This document shows positions 10,454-21,426 of a stretch of 60,920 nucleotides of DNA, in pieces (position 1 is the first letter of the stretch; the number at the start of each line of letters is the position of its first letter). The notes under the pieces were generated by a model. The model ran no database searches, was not told where the DNA came from, and worked only from the letters and a program-made list of their open reading frames with translations. Made by a program: the position numbers and the translations under genes. Origin of the DNA: Actinomycetales bacterium (GTDB lineage Bacteria > Actinomycetota > Actinomycetes > Nanopelagicales > Nanopelagicaceae); the NCBI GenBank assembly GCA_018969355.1, contig JAGWYO010000004.1, positions 1-60,920 on the forward strand. The letters run 5' to 3'.

Positions 10454-11104
10454 TTAAACGAAAGTTGCTCCACTTTCTTCGCCATAGACAGGTTCTGGAA
10501 TAGATCCAGCGTTGTGCTCAACTAAATTCCACTGACGGGGATTTCTTTGAAGGACTGACCACGATGCATTTGAAAGTCCGCCTAAAACTCCCCAATGTGA
10601 AAGTGGAAGTTGAAGTAATTCACCCAGGACACACCTGGCTGTTCCGCCATGGGTTGCAACAACTAAGAGTTGTTCAGTTTTTCCTTCTAAAGCTTTTAGG
10701 ATTTCGCCGACTGCACGAGATGCAACTTCACTTCGACGCTCTCCTGTTGTGCCAGCTGGACTATCATCTCCATCAATCCAGCGAATAAAGTTATGAAAAT
10801 CCTCTGCACGATTTTGTGAACCAGTTTTTCCCTCCCACAAACCACCATTTGTCTCACGCAACGTCTCATGTGTACTAATGCTCAAGCCAGTTAAATCTGC
10901 CAAGGTTTGCGCAGTTTCAACGGCGCGTCCTAAATCACTTGAGATAATCTGAGTTGGATTCATTCCTGCTAAAACTTGTGCCGCGCGTGTTACTTGTACT
11001 TTTCCAACTTCGTTAAGCGGAATATCTGAATGTCCTTGAAATCGGTTGATTTTATTCCAGTCTGTTTGGCCGTGGCGCCAAATCACAATGCGATTACCTA
11101 CCAT
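10454..11104 (-). CDS. gpgP: Histidine phosphatase, GpgP-like
   Basis: Histidine-phosphatase superfamily protein of 216 residues with the catalytic motif WRHGQTDWN near the N-terminus and the second histidine in ATHGGTARC. In mycobacteria the gene beside rsfS and nadD is glucosyl-3-phosphoglycerate phosphatase (GpgP), and this gene has the same position, overlapping rsfS by 11 nt. The substrate assignment rests on synteny; another phosphoester substrate is possible. The phosphatase family itself is certain. Confidence 0.8.
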   Translation of the reverse strand: MVGNRIVIWRHGQTDWNKINRFQGHSDIPLNEVGKVQVTRAAQVLAGMNPTQIISSDLGRAVETAQTLADLTGLSISTHETLRETNGGLWEGKTGSQNRAEDFHNFIRWIDGDDSPAGTTGERRSEVASRAVGEILKALEGKTEQLLVVATHGGTARCVLGELLQLPLSHWGVLGGLSNASWSVLQRNPRQWNLVEHNAGSIPEPVYGEESGATFV

Positions 11105-11480
11105 TTAAAGCAGCTTCCTTCACAGCATCTAGCTCGATTGTTGGACAATCATTCCAAAGTCGATCAAGCATGTAGTACTTGCGAAGTTCCACGCTTTGGA
11201 TGTGTACCACTAAATCTGAATAATCTAGCAAAATCCATTCAGCACCTTTTTCACGGCGTGCTGGCCTTTCCCCTATTGCTAGGAGTTTTCGTTCAACTTC
11301 ATCGGCTATGGAATCAACTTGAGCAGAGTTTTGTCCTGTTGCAATCAAGAAGACTTCACTGAGAACTAATTGATCTGATAGATCAATAGCGATGAGATCC
11401 GTACCAATCTTTTCAATAATGGCGTGGGCAGCTACTTGGGTTATCTCGCGAGTTTTTCTACTGATTGCCATAGAGCCCAT
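11094..11480 (-). CDS. rsfS: Ribosomal silencing factor RsfS
   Basis: Binds uL14 and blocks joining of ribosomal subunits when nutrients are scarce. 128 residues, with the Iojap/RsfS core VLSEVFLIATGQNSAQVDSI and GAEWILLDYSDLVVHIQ. Two starts are possible, ATG 11480 (partial SD AAGAGA very close) and ATG 11471 (MAISRKTRE); both overlap the 3' end of nadD (by 23 or 14 nt), suggesting coupling. Confidence 0.95.
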   Translation of the reverse strand: MGSMAISRKTREITQVAAHAIIEKIGTDLIAIDLSDQLVLSEVFLIATGQNSAQVDSIADEVERKLLAIGERPARREKGAEWILLDYSDLVVHIQSVELRKYYMLDRLWNDCPTIELDAVKEAALNGR

Positions 11481-12009
11481 TGTCTCTTATAAATCCCGCA
11501 ACAATTTCCGGCACATCAACGCTTAAACCTTGGCGAATTGTTGTTGCAGCCGTATCGAGGGCATCAATATCAATTCCAGATTCTGGGTATCCAGGACGAT
11601 TGATGCAGATAATCGTCACCATTTTCTGTAGCTCTTTCGCCCGATGCCATTGCTCTATTTTTGACAAAGCATCTGCCCCGACTATCAAATAGATCTGATC
11701 ACCCGGATATGCATGGCTGAGCGCTTCAACGGTTTCGATTGTATAACTGGGGCCTTGGCGCAGTATTTCAATTGGGTTTACATGCACTTTGTTCTTAAAT
11801 TCATCGGGCAAAGTTGAAACAGCCAACTCACACATCGTGCGACGTTGCTCGGCAGAAGCAGTTGGTACTGAGGTGCGAAGCTGAGGTTGTCCTGCAGGAA
11901 TTACTAGTAACTGATCAATAAGATCTTTATTAAATAGTTGTGTAATTACGTGCAGGTGCCCACGATGTATGGGGTCAAATGTTCCGCCATAGATTCCAAC
12001 CCGGGACAA
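11458..12009 (-). CDS. nadD: Nicotinate-nucleotide adenylyltransferase
   Basis: Transfers AMP to nicotinate mononucleotide in NAD synthesis. 183 residues. The nucleotidyltransferase motif GGTFDPIHRGHLHV is at residues 8-21, LIVGADAL lies mid-protein, and a C-terminal ATTIRQGLSVD corresponds to the ISxTxxR region. It sits between a small membrane protein and rsfS, all co-directional and overlapping or nearly so. Confidence 0.95.
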   Translation of the reverse strand: MSRVGIYGGTFDPIHRGHLHVITQLFNKDLIDQLLVIPAGQPQLRTSVPTASAEQRRTMCELAVSTLPDEFKNKVHVNPIEILRQGPSYTIETVEALSHAYPGDQIYLIVGADALSKIEQWHRAKELQKMVTIICINRPGYPESGIDIDALDTAATTIRQGLSVDVPEIVAGFIRDNGLYGNQ

Positions 12010-12010
12010 A

Positions 12011-12133
12011 TTAGTCCCGGTCTAGGCGAAGAGTTAAATATAGAAGTAGTGAAAGAAGCGCGAAACCAATAATGCCGTATGCATAAGCAGGCATAGGAAG
12101 TTCACGCAAGGTCTCTGTTGCTAAGTTCATCAT
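12011..12133 (-). CDS. Small single-span membrane protein
   Basis: A 40-residue protein from ATG 12133, with TAGGA about 8 nt upstream. It has one hydrophobic segment (YGIIGFALLSLLLYLTLRL) and a charged end RLDRD. It fits between ligA (stop 12147) and nadD (start 12009) with gaps of 13 and 1 nt, so it is almost certainly co-translated. Longer readings from 12205 run into the end of ligA. Function unknown. Confidence 0.65.
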   Translation of the reverse strand: MMNLATETLRELPMPAYAYGIIGFALLSLLLYLTLRLDRD

Positions 12134-12146
12134 GATTGAAATCCTA

Positions 12147-15240
<3,094 letters not shown>

Positions 15241-15244
<4 letters not shown>

Positions 15245-16386
15245 GAAAGATTTGCCGCCCTTCCACGAGTAATCACATCAGGCAGCACTGACAATGCCAA
15301 ATCCACATCTGCATGAGTGCTGGTTGCACCGAAAGAAAAGCGCAATGAAGACTGTGCGCTCACTTCATTGTGTCCCATAGCAAGGAGCACATGGCTAGCT
15401 TCATGAACTCCAGCGCTACATGCTGACCCAGTTGAACAGGAGATGTTTTGTGCATCCATGAGCAGAAGCAAAGTGTCACTTTGTGTTCCAGGAAAAGTAA
15501 CATTGACGATTCCAGGTAAGCGATCAGCTTTTAATCCGTTGACAATAACTTCAGGCAGAGCAGAGGTAATACCTGCAATGAAAGAGTCTCTTAATTCACT
15601 TACTTTCGCAGAATCGTAATACTTGCTTTTAGCAGCTGCAGCAAAAGCGACAATTGCTGGTGCATTTAACGTGCCACTTCTAATTTCTCGCTCTTGTCCC
15701 CCACCATGCAGCAAGGCTGGAATTTCAACTGCTCTGCGCAAAACAAGGGCGCCAATCCCCAACGGGCCTCCCATCTTGTGGGCACTCAATGACATCGCAT
15801 ATACACCAAGATCTGCAAAAGACAATGGAATCTTCTTAAAGCTTTGTGCGGCATCTGTGTGCACCGGAATCTCTCCAGCAATGTCAACAACTTTTGGAAT
15901 TGGTTGAATAACTCCAGTTTCATTATTTGCGTGCATGACACTAATGAGAGCTATTTCATTTCCTCGAGTAGTAACTAACTGAGTCAAGAACTCAAGATCT
16001 ATAACGCCATCAGCATTTACTGGAATCTGGATAACTTCAGCACCTTCGTGCTCGGCTAACCAATGTGCTGGATCCACAATTGCATGGTGTTCGATAGAAC
16101 TAATAACCACAACGTGCTTACCCTTATCCCGACCCTGCCAATACAGTCCTTTCAGTGCTGTGTTATTTGCTTCAGTGCCTGAGGCTGTGAAAATGACTTC
16201 ACTAGGCAAGCAACCCACTTCTTTAGCAATAACTTCGCGTGCATCTTCTAGAGTTCTTCTGGTTGCACGTCCATGTGTATGAAGACTTGAAGGATTACCT
16301 AAGCGTGCTAACTGCGCAGTCATAGCAATTAACGCTTCTTCAACCATCGGCGTTGTGGCCGCATGGTCTAGGTAGAGAGAGGACAT
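15241..16386 (-). CDS. Cysteine desulfurase (NifS/IscS type)
   Basis: PLP enzyme that removes sulfur from cysteine as an enzyme-bound persulfide. About 381 residues from ATG 16386 ([13 protein letters not shown]). The PLP lysine is in [12 protein letters not shown] and the catalytic Cys in [14 protein letters not shown]. The direct overlap with mnmA indicates it feeds tRNA thiolation; it may also serve Fe-S assembly. A longer reading to 16467 runs into etfA and is unlikely. Confidence 0.94.
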
Positions 16387-16396
16387 ACGTCCAATC

Positions 16397-17350
16397 TTAG
16401 GCTTTGCGGGCTTTAACGCCTTCAGTGGCAGGAGGTAGCACGGCAAAGAGATCGCCCACAACACCAAAATCAGCTAATTCAAAGAGCGGGGCTTCTGGAT
16501 CTTTATTCACCACCACGATGTTCTTGCTTGTTTGCATTCCAGCACGGTGCTGAATTGCCCCTGAAATTCCGCAAGCAACATAGAGCTGTGGGCTGACAGT
16601 TTTTCCAGTCTGACCAACTTGATGGGAATGTGGATACCAACCAGCATCTGTTGCTGCCCGTGATGCACCCACTGCTGCTCCCAGAGAATCTGCAAATGCT
16701 TCCACTGTTGCAAAATCTCCATTTGTTCCACGGCCACCTGAAACAACAATATTGGCTTCAGTTAACTCCGGACGACCGCCCTTAACTGGAGGTTGCGAGG
16801 AAGTAATTGTTGCTTTTTTAGAGCAATCAGAGATTGGCGCATTTGTGTTTTCAATTGAAGGCGTAGCCGGCGCAAAGTTTGCAGTGATGGTGTTTGGGCG
16901 AACTGTAATTAGCGCCATCCCGGCAGGAACCTTAGAGTGCACAGTTGTGGATCCTCCAAAAACTAATTGAGTTGCCGTGCAATCTGCAGCAACTTCTACA
17001 GCATCAGTAATGATGCCAATCTTGAGCTTCATGGCCACACGCCCAGCAACTTCCTTGCCAAAGGCATGTGAAACAACTAGAACGGCCGATGGCGTGGTTT
17101 GCCCGATGACATGTGCGAGCGCATCTGCGCAAGCTGCAACTCCATGCTTTGTAAAATCATCTGATTCAATCACTAATACTTTTGATACAGGACCCTGATT
17201 AATTGAGGCGCTATAAGCTGCGCCTTTTCCAACAGGAGCTAAAACTAATGCAGTTACTTCACCAATGCCTGCGCCAGCAGTTGCTATTTCAACCGTTGCT
17301 TTAGTCGCCTTTTCGCCAACAAAATCTGCCAGAATTAACACTGTGCTCAT
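16397..17350 (-). CDS. etfA: Electron transfer flavoprotein subunit alpha
   Basis: Carries the FAD of the ETF heterodimer that takes electrons from acyl-CoA dehydrogenases. 317 residues. The C-terminal FAD domain shows [29 protein letters not shown] and [19 protein letters not shown]. It overlaps etfB by 4 nt (ATGA), giving the typical etfB-etfA pair. Confidence 0.96.
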   Translation of the reverse strand: MSTVLILADFVGEKATKATVEIATAGAGIGEVTALVLAPVGKGAAYSASINQGPVSKVLVIESDDFTKHGVAACADALAHVIGQTTPSAVLVVSHAFGKEVAGRVAMKLKIGIITDAVEVAADCTATQLVFGGSTTVHSKVPAGMALITVRPNTITANFAPATPSIENTNAPISDCSKKATITSSQPPVKGGRPELTEANIVVSGGRGTNGDFATVEAFADSLGAAVGASRAATDAGWYPHSHQVGQTGKTVSPQLYVACGISGAIQHRAGMQTSKNIVVVNKDPEAPLFELADFGVVGDLFAVLPPATEGVKARKA

Positions 17351-18132
17351 ATCAACTTCTTCTCACTCAAGAAATCAACAATTTTTTGCCCAGCTGAGCC
17401 ATCATCGGTGATAACAACACCTGCAGCACGCGGTGGACGAGGAGCTGCATCAATGACTGCAGACCATGACTTTGTAAACTCTGCACCTGTACTAGCAAAG
17501 TCACGAATATCAATTGTTTTTTTCTTCGCAGCCATAATGCCTTTAAAGGATGGGTAGCGAGGTTCATTAATCTTTTCAACAACGCTGATTACGCAAGGAA
17601 ACTCTCCATGGACTTCATCAACACCAGCTTCAGTAACTCGTGTAATCAAGACCTTTTTGGCGCTTGGATCTACTGTGACTTTGGAGGCAAAAGTTAATTG
17701 AGCACATCCCAGCTTCTCACTCATCATCGCTGGAACCACGCTCATACGAGCATCTGTTGATTCAGTTCCACAGATAACAAGGTCATACTCACCTTTGAAG
17801 ATGACATTGGCTAAAACTTCAGCGGTAACAACGGCATCTGCCCCAACTAGAACAGCATCACTAATCAAAATCGCATCATTTGCACCCATAGATAGGGCCT
17901 TTCGCACAGCTTCAGTTGCGCGCTCTGGTCCCATTGAAATAACTGTGACTGTGTTGGCCGAGCCCTCTTCATTGCCGCCATGTGCTTCTGCAATCCGAAG
18001 TGCTTCTTCAACGGCATACTCATCTAGATCATTAAGAACTGCATCGACATTGGCGCGATCGAGTAATCCACCAACCATCTTCTTTTCAGCCCATGAATCT
18101 GGGACCTGTTTGATGCAGACGGCGATTTTCAT
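17347..18132 (-). CDS. etfB: Electron transfer flavoprotein subunit beta
   Basis: AMP-binding subunit of the ETF. 261 residues from ATG 18132 (MKIAVCIKQVPDSWAEKK, the family N-terminus). The signature VICGTESTDARMSVVPAMMSEKLG is present. The upstream reading to 18240 crosses a perfect palindrome and is rejected. No Shine-Dalgarno is visible; the 18-bp palindrome at 18141-18158 lies 8 nt upstream. Confidence 0.95.
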   Translation of the reverse strand: MKIAVCIKQVPDSWAEKKMVGGLLDRANVDAVLNDLDEYAVEEALRIAEAHGGNEEGSANTVTVISMGPERATEAVRKALSMGANDAILISDAVLVGADAVVTAEVLANVIFKGEYDLVICGTESTDARMSVVPAMMSEKLGCAQLTFASKVTVDPSAKKVLITRVTEAGVDEVHGEFPCVISVVEKINEPRYPSFKGIMAAKKKTIDIRDFASTGAEFTKSWSAVIDAAPRPPRAAGVVITDDGSAGQKIVDFLSEKKLI

Positions 18133-18140
18133 AGAGGCAA

Positions 18141-18158
18141 GGTTACTGGCCAGTAACC
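18141..18158. promoter_or_regulatory. 18-bp perfect palindrome upstream of etfB
   Basis: GGTTACTGGCCAGTAACC is fully self-complementary and lies 8 nt before the etfB start. Its length and symmetry suit a TetR-type repressor operator. No regulator gene is adjacent, so the binding protein is unknown. Confidence 0.6.
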
Positions 18159-18210
18159 AGAAAGGCCATTCTTCTCCTGAGATTTCACGCATGATTTGCC
18201 AACACGTAAC

Positions 18211-18227
18211 CTCAAGTACTACTTGAG
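18211..18227. promoter_or_regulatory. 17-bp perfect palindrome in the etfB/glycosyltransferase gap
   Basis: CTCAAGTA-C-TACTTGAG is an 8-bp inverted repeat with a 1-nt centre, lying 28 nt before the plus-strand glycosyltransferase ATG at 18256. It may be an operator for either divergent unit. Confidence 0.5.
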
Positions 18228-18255
18228 TCTTTAGCGGCAATCGAGCCTTAGGCCT

Positions 18256-19398
18256 ATGAGCCAGAAGATGCGCATTGCAATCGTGACTGAGTCGTTTTTA
18301 CCTCAGATCAACGGTGTCACTAACTCTGTCTTGAGAGTTCTTGAACATCTTGAAAGCCAAGGCCATGAAGCTTTAGTCATAGCACCTGAAAGTATCGATG
18401 CCCCCCGCGAATACTCAGGCTTTCGTATTAAACGAGTCCCTAGTTTTGAATTGAAAGGAATGATTCCTCTGGGCTTTCCCCAAAGAGCATTAGAGCCATT
18501 AATTGATGGCTTTGCACCCGATGTCATTCATTTAGCATCACCAATATTCTTGGGCAAATATGCCGCCAAAATTGCTCAAAATCTCACCATACCAACTTTA
18601 TCCATCTATCAAACCGATATAGCAGGGTTTGCACGTCACTATGGTTTAACTATTGCACATAACTCACTCAAGAAGTGGGTGGCCAAGATTCACTCCTCTA
18701 GTGATCGCACATTGGCTCCATCCACATGGTCTTGTGAGGATTTAAAGCAAAGCGGGGTGAACAATGTTCACTTATGGAAACGCGGAGTAGATACATCGAA
18801 GTTTTCTCCAATAAAGCGCGATATTGATCTCAGATGTGAGCTTCTAGGTGCAAGACCTGATCGCAAGATCATTGGTTACGTTGGGCGCCTTGCAAATGAA
18901 AAGCGAATTGACGATCTTAAAGTCCTGGATATGCGAGATGATATTCAGTTAGTAATTGTTGGTGAGGGTCCAGCGCGTTCTCGCCTAGAAAAGCAGTTGC
19001 CTAATGCTCGCTTTGTTGGCTATCACAGTGGTGAGAATCTAGCTCGTTATTACGCATCCCTAGATATCTTCGTTCACACCGGTGCACATGAGACTTTCTG
19101 TCAATCCATTCAAGAAGCACTTGCCTCAGGTGTCCCAGTAATTGCACCCAACTCTGGTGGCCCACTTGATCTGGTCAAGCATGGCTGGACAGGATATCTG
19201 ATTAATACTTCAGACTCTGTGGCACTTAATCACAATGTTAATAACCTCCTGAATAAACATGAGCCGGCTGTTTTGCAAGAACGTGCGCGTGCATCAGTAA
19301 TTGATAACTCTTGGGACCTTGTTAATTCGCAGCTCATGAATCACTACAAAGAATTGATACAGATGTCAGAGCTAAAAGTCAAGGAGAATGTCGCATGA
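18256..19398 (+). CDS. mgtA: GDP-mannose-dependent mannosyltransferase, MgtA-like (GT4)
   Basis: GT4 glycosyltransferase, 380 residues. The N-terminus RIAIVTESFLPQINGVTNSV, the mid-motif SIYQTDIAGFARHYG and APSTWS resemble mycobacterial MgtA, which adds mannose to a glycolipid acceptor. The donor-site motif ETFCQSIQEALASGVPVIA with its EX7E pattern is present. It overlaps the next glycosyltransferase by 4 nt. ATG 18268 is an alternative start. The acceptor in this organism is not known. Confidence 0.82.
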   Translation: MSQKMRIAIVTESFLPQINGVTNSVLRVLEHLESQGHEALVIAPESIDAPREYSGFRIKRVPSFELKGMIPLGFPQRALEPLIDGFAPDVIHLASPIFLGKYAAKIAQNLTIPTLSIYQTDIAGFARHYGLTIAHNSLKKWVAKIHSSSDRTLAPSTWSCEDLKQSGVNNVHLWKRGVDTSKFSPIKRDIDLRCELLGARPDRKIIGYVGRLANEKRIDDLKVLDMRDDIQLVIVGEGPARSRLEKQLPNARFVGYHSGENLARYYASLDIFVHTGAHETFCQSIQEALASGVPVIAPNSGGPLDLVKHGWTGYLINTSDSVALNHNVNNLLNKHEPAVLQERARASVIDNSWDLVNSQLMNHYKELIQMSELKVKENVA

Positions 19399-20543
19399 GG
19401 ATTGTCCACATCGCCAATTTCTACGGCCCAAAATCTGGTGGAATTAAAACAACCCTTCATCAATTAGGTACCGGATATATTGCCCGAGGTCATTCATTTA
19501 CCTACATCGTTCCTGGAACAGGTTTCTACTGTGAAGAGTCAACAAGTGGCACCAAAATTACGATGCCCTCTATTGAAATCCCCTTTAGTGGTGGCTATCG
19601 CATCATTCGCAATAATCGCGATGTCAAGAAACTTCTGATCACACTTAAACCAGATGTATTAGAGATATCTGATCGTTTCACTCTCTCAAAAATTGGCGCT
19701 TGGGCGGGTGCGCGGCATATCCCTGCGGTAGTTTTTAGCCATGAGACTCTAAGTGGATTAGCAAAGAACTACTTCCCTTTTTCCCTCAAGCGCATCGTGG
19801 ACTGGCATAATCGCAGACTTTCATCGCGCTTTAAGCATGTAATTACCACAACTGAATTTGCATCAAAAGAATTTGAGGAGATTAAAACTACGAATCTTGT
19901 GAGAGTTCCGCTGGGTGTTGATTTAGATAAGTTCTCGCCATATTTGCGTAATGAGGAATTCCGCCATGATTTATTGCAAGGCGCTGAAGTTCTACTAGTT
20001 CACTGCGGCCGCATGTCCCGGGAAAAACATCCAGCACGTTCTATTGAAGCTCTTAAAATATTATTGGACCGCGGCATTAAAGCCCGCTTAATATACGTAG
20101 GCATTGGCCCCATGTATGTGGATTTGCGCGAGAAGAGTAAGAATCTTCCCGTCACTTTTCTTGGCTATATCGCAGATCGCGAGCGCCTTGCTGAAATTTT
20201 GGCAACTGCAGATGTTTCACTTGCACCTGGTCCCATTGAAACTTTCTGTTTAGCAGCCCTTGAATCACTGGCTGCTGGGACACCCGTAGTTGCATCCAAT
20301 ACAAGTGCAGTGGGTGAATTCCTTCTCATTAATACTTCTGAACCAGTTGGAGCCGTTGCAGGCAATACTGGACATGAATTTGCAAACGCAATTGAGCGCG
20401 TGCTTGAAATGCGACATGATCCCAATTTGCCTCAGCGCTGTTTCCATCAAGCAGAGAACTTTCCGTGGAGCGCAACGTTGTCTTTGATGCTCAAGCTTCA
20501 TGGTGAAAGCCAAGAAGTTAAAAGAAAGTTGCAGGTGGCATAA
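19395..20543 (+). CDS. GT4 family glycosyltransferase
   Basis: 382 residues, two Rossmann-like halves. The N-terminus MRIVHIANFYGPKSGGIKTT has the glycine-rich acceptor loop, CGRMSREKHPARSIEAL begins the donor domain, and PIETFCLAALESLAAGTPVVA carries EX7E. It probably uses a nucleotide-sugar or GDP-mannose on a lipid or polysaccharide acceptor, together with its upstream neighbour. The exact linkage cannot be read from sequence. Confidence 0.85.
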   Translation: MRIVHIANFYGPKSGGIKTTLHQLGTGYIARGHSFTYIVPGTGFYCEESTSGTKITMPSIEIPFSGGYRIIRNNRDVKKLLITLKPDVLEISDRFTLSKIGAWAGARHIPAVVFSHETLSGLAKNYFPFSLKRIVDWHNRRLSSRFKHVITTTEFASKEFEEIKTTNLVRVPLGVDLDKFSPYLRNEEFRHDLLQGAEVLLVHCGRMSREKHPARSIEALKILLDRGIKARLIYVGIGPMYVDLREKSKNLPVTFLGYIADRERLAEILATADVSLAPGPIETFCLAALESLAAGTPVVASNTSAVGEFLLINTSEPVGAVAGNTGHEFANAIERVLEMRHDPNLPQRCFHQAENFPWSATLSLMLKLHGESQEVKRKLQVA

Positions 20544-21392
20544 GTGGAGCGCGTCGCAACCTTCGCAGTCTTGGGAGATAGCGCCGCATCAGGCGTCGGT
20601 GACACCGATAGCAATGGGATTTCTAGAGGTTGGAGTTACTACTTAGCTAAAAACTTCAAAGAACCTCTGGTCTATGTCAATCTTTCGCGTCCTGGTGCCA
20701 AATCAGATGAAATTCTCCATGAACAACTCCCTAAAGCGATTATCCATTCACCCTCGATAACAGCAGTAATTGTTGGCGGCAACGATGCTTTAAGAAACGG
20801 TTTTTCACCAGAGAATTTACATCACAATCTACGCAGCACTATTAAGCAACTCAAAGCCCTTGGCTCTGAAGTTCTACTCTTGCAATTACACGATCCCACA
20901 TTGGTTGTCCCTTTGCCCAAAACCCTGGGCGCCGTATTACGCCGCCGCATTAACGCTGTTAATCAAGTTACTCAGGCAATTGCTGCTGAATTCGGAACCG
21001 AAATCCTCCGAACCCGTGAGCTCGAAGGTATCTATGAAAGAAAAGTTTGGCACATTGATCGTATGCACCCATCCAAGTTTGGACATCAATTGCTTGCCCA
21101 TCACTTTCGTGAAATCTTAAGTAAACGATGGGATATATCGCCAATTGAGCTTGATCCAATTGTGAAAAAACCTAGAGTGGAATCCATGAGGTGGATGCTT
21201 AAAAATGGCACTCCGTGGTTTCTTAAGCGTTCAGTCGATCTGCTACCTGCGGCACTCTATTTGATTGTGTGTGAACACTTGCGAAGGCTTTTGAAACCAA
21301 ACTCGCAGAAGGCTGCTGTGATTTACTTCCCAGAATTTGTCAATCATCGCGAAGCAGGCTTACTCGAAGTTTTTGAGGAGCGGGTGTCGTAA
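20544..21392 (+). CDS. SGNH/GDSL-type hydrolase
   Basis: 282 residues from a GTG directly after the preceding TAA. SGNH blocks are visible: block I AVLGDSAASGVGD, block III VGGNDALR and block V DRMHPSKFGHQ with the Asp-x-x-His pair. There is no signal peptide, so it acts in the cytoplasm or at the membrane inner face. The C-terminal 80 residues lie outside the hydrolase fold and include a hydrophobic stretch (LPAALYLIVCEHL). Its place after two glycosyltransferases suggests it trims an acyl or acetyl group from their product; this is inference. Confidence 0.8.
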   Translation: MERVATFAVLGDSAASGVGDTDSNGISRGWSYYLAKNFKEPLVYVNLSRPGAKSDEILHEQLPKAIIHSPSITAVIVGGNDALRNGFSPENLHHNLRSTIKQLKALGSEVLLLQLHDPTLVVPLPKTLGAVLRRRINAVNQVTQAIAAEFGTEILRTRELEGIYERKVWHIDRMHPSKFGHQLLAHHFREILSKRWDISPIELDPIVKKPRVESMRWMLKNGTPWFLKRSVDLLPAALYLIVCEHLRRLLKPNSQKAAVIYFPEFVNHREAGLLEVFEERVS

Positions 21393-21426
21393 CCCACGGC
21401 CGCACTTTTAACGGCATTATTGCGCC

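Noticed and set aside
18133-18240. N-terminal extension of etfB
   Set aside because: The added residues match nothing in the family and run through the 18-bp palindrome; MKIAVCIKQVPDSW at 18132 is the family start.
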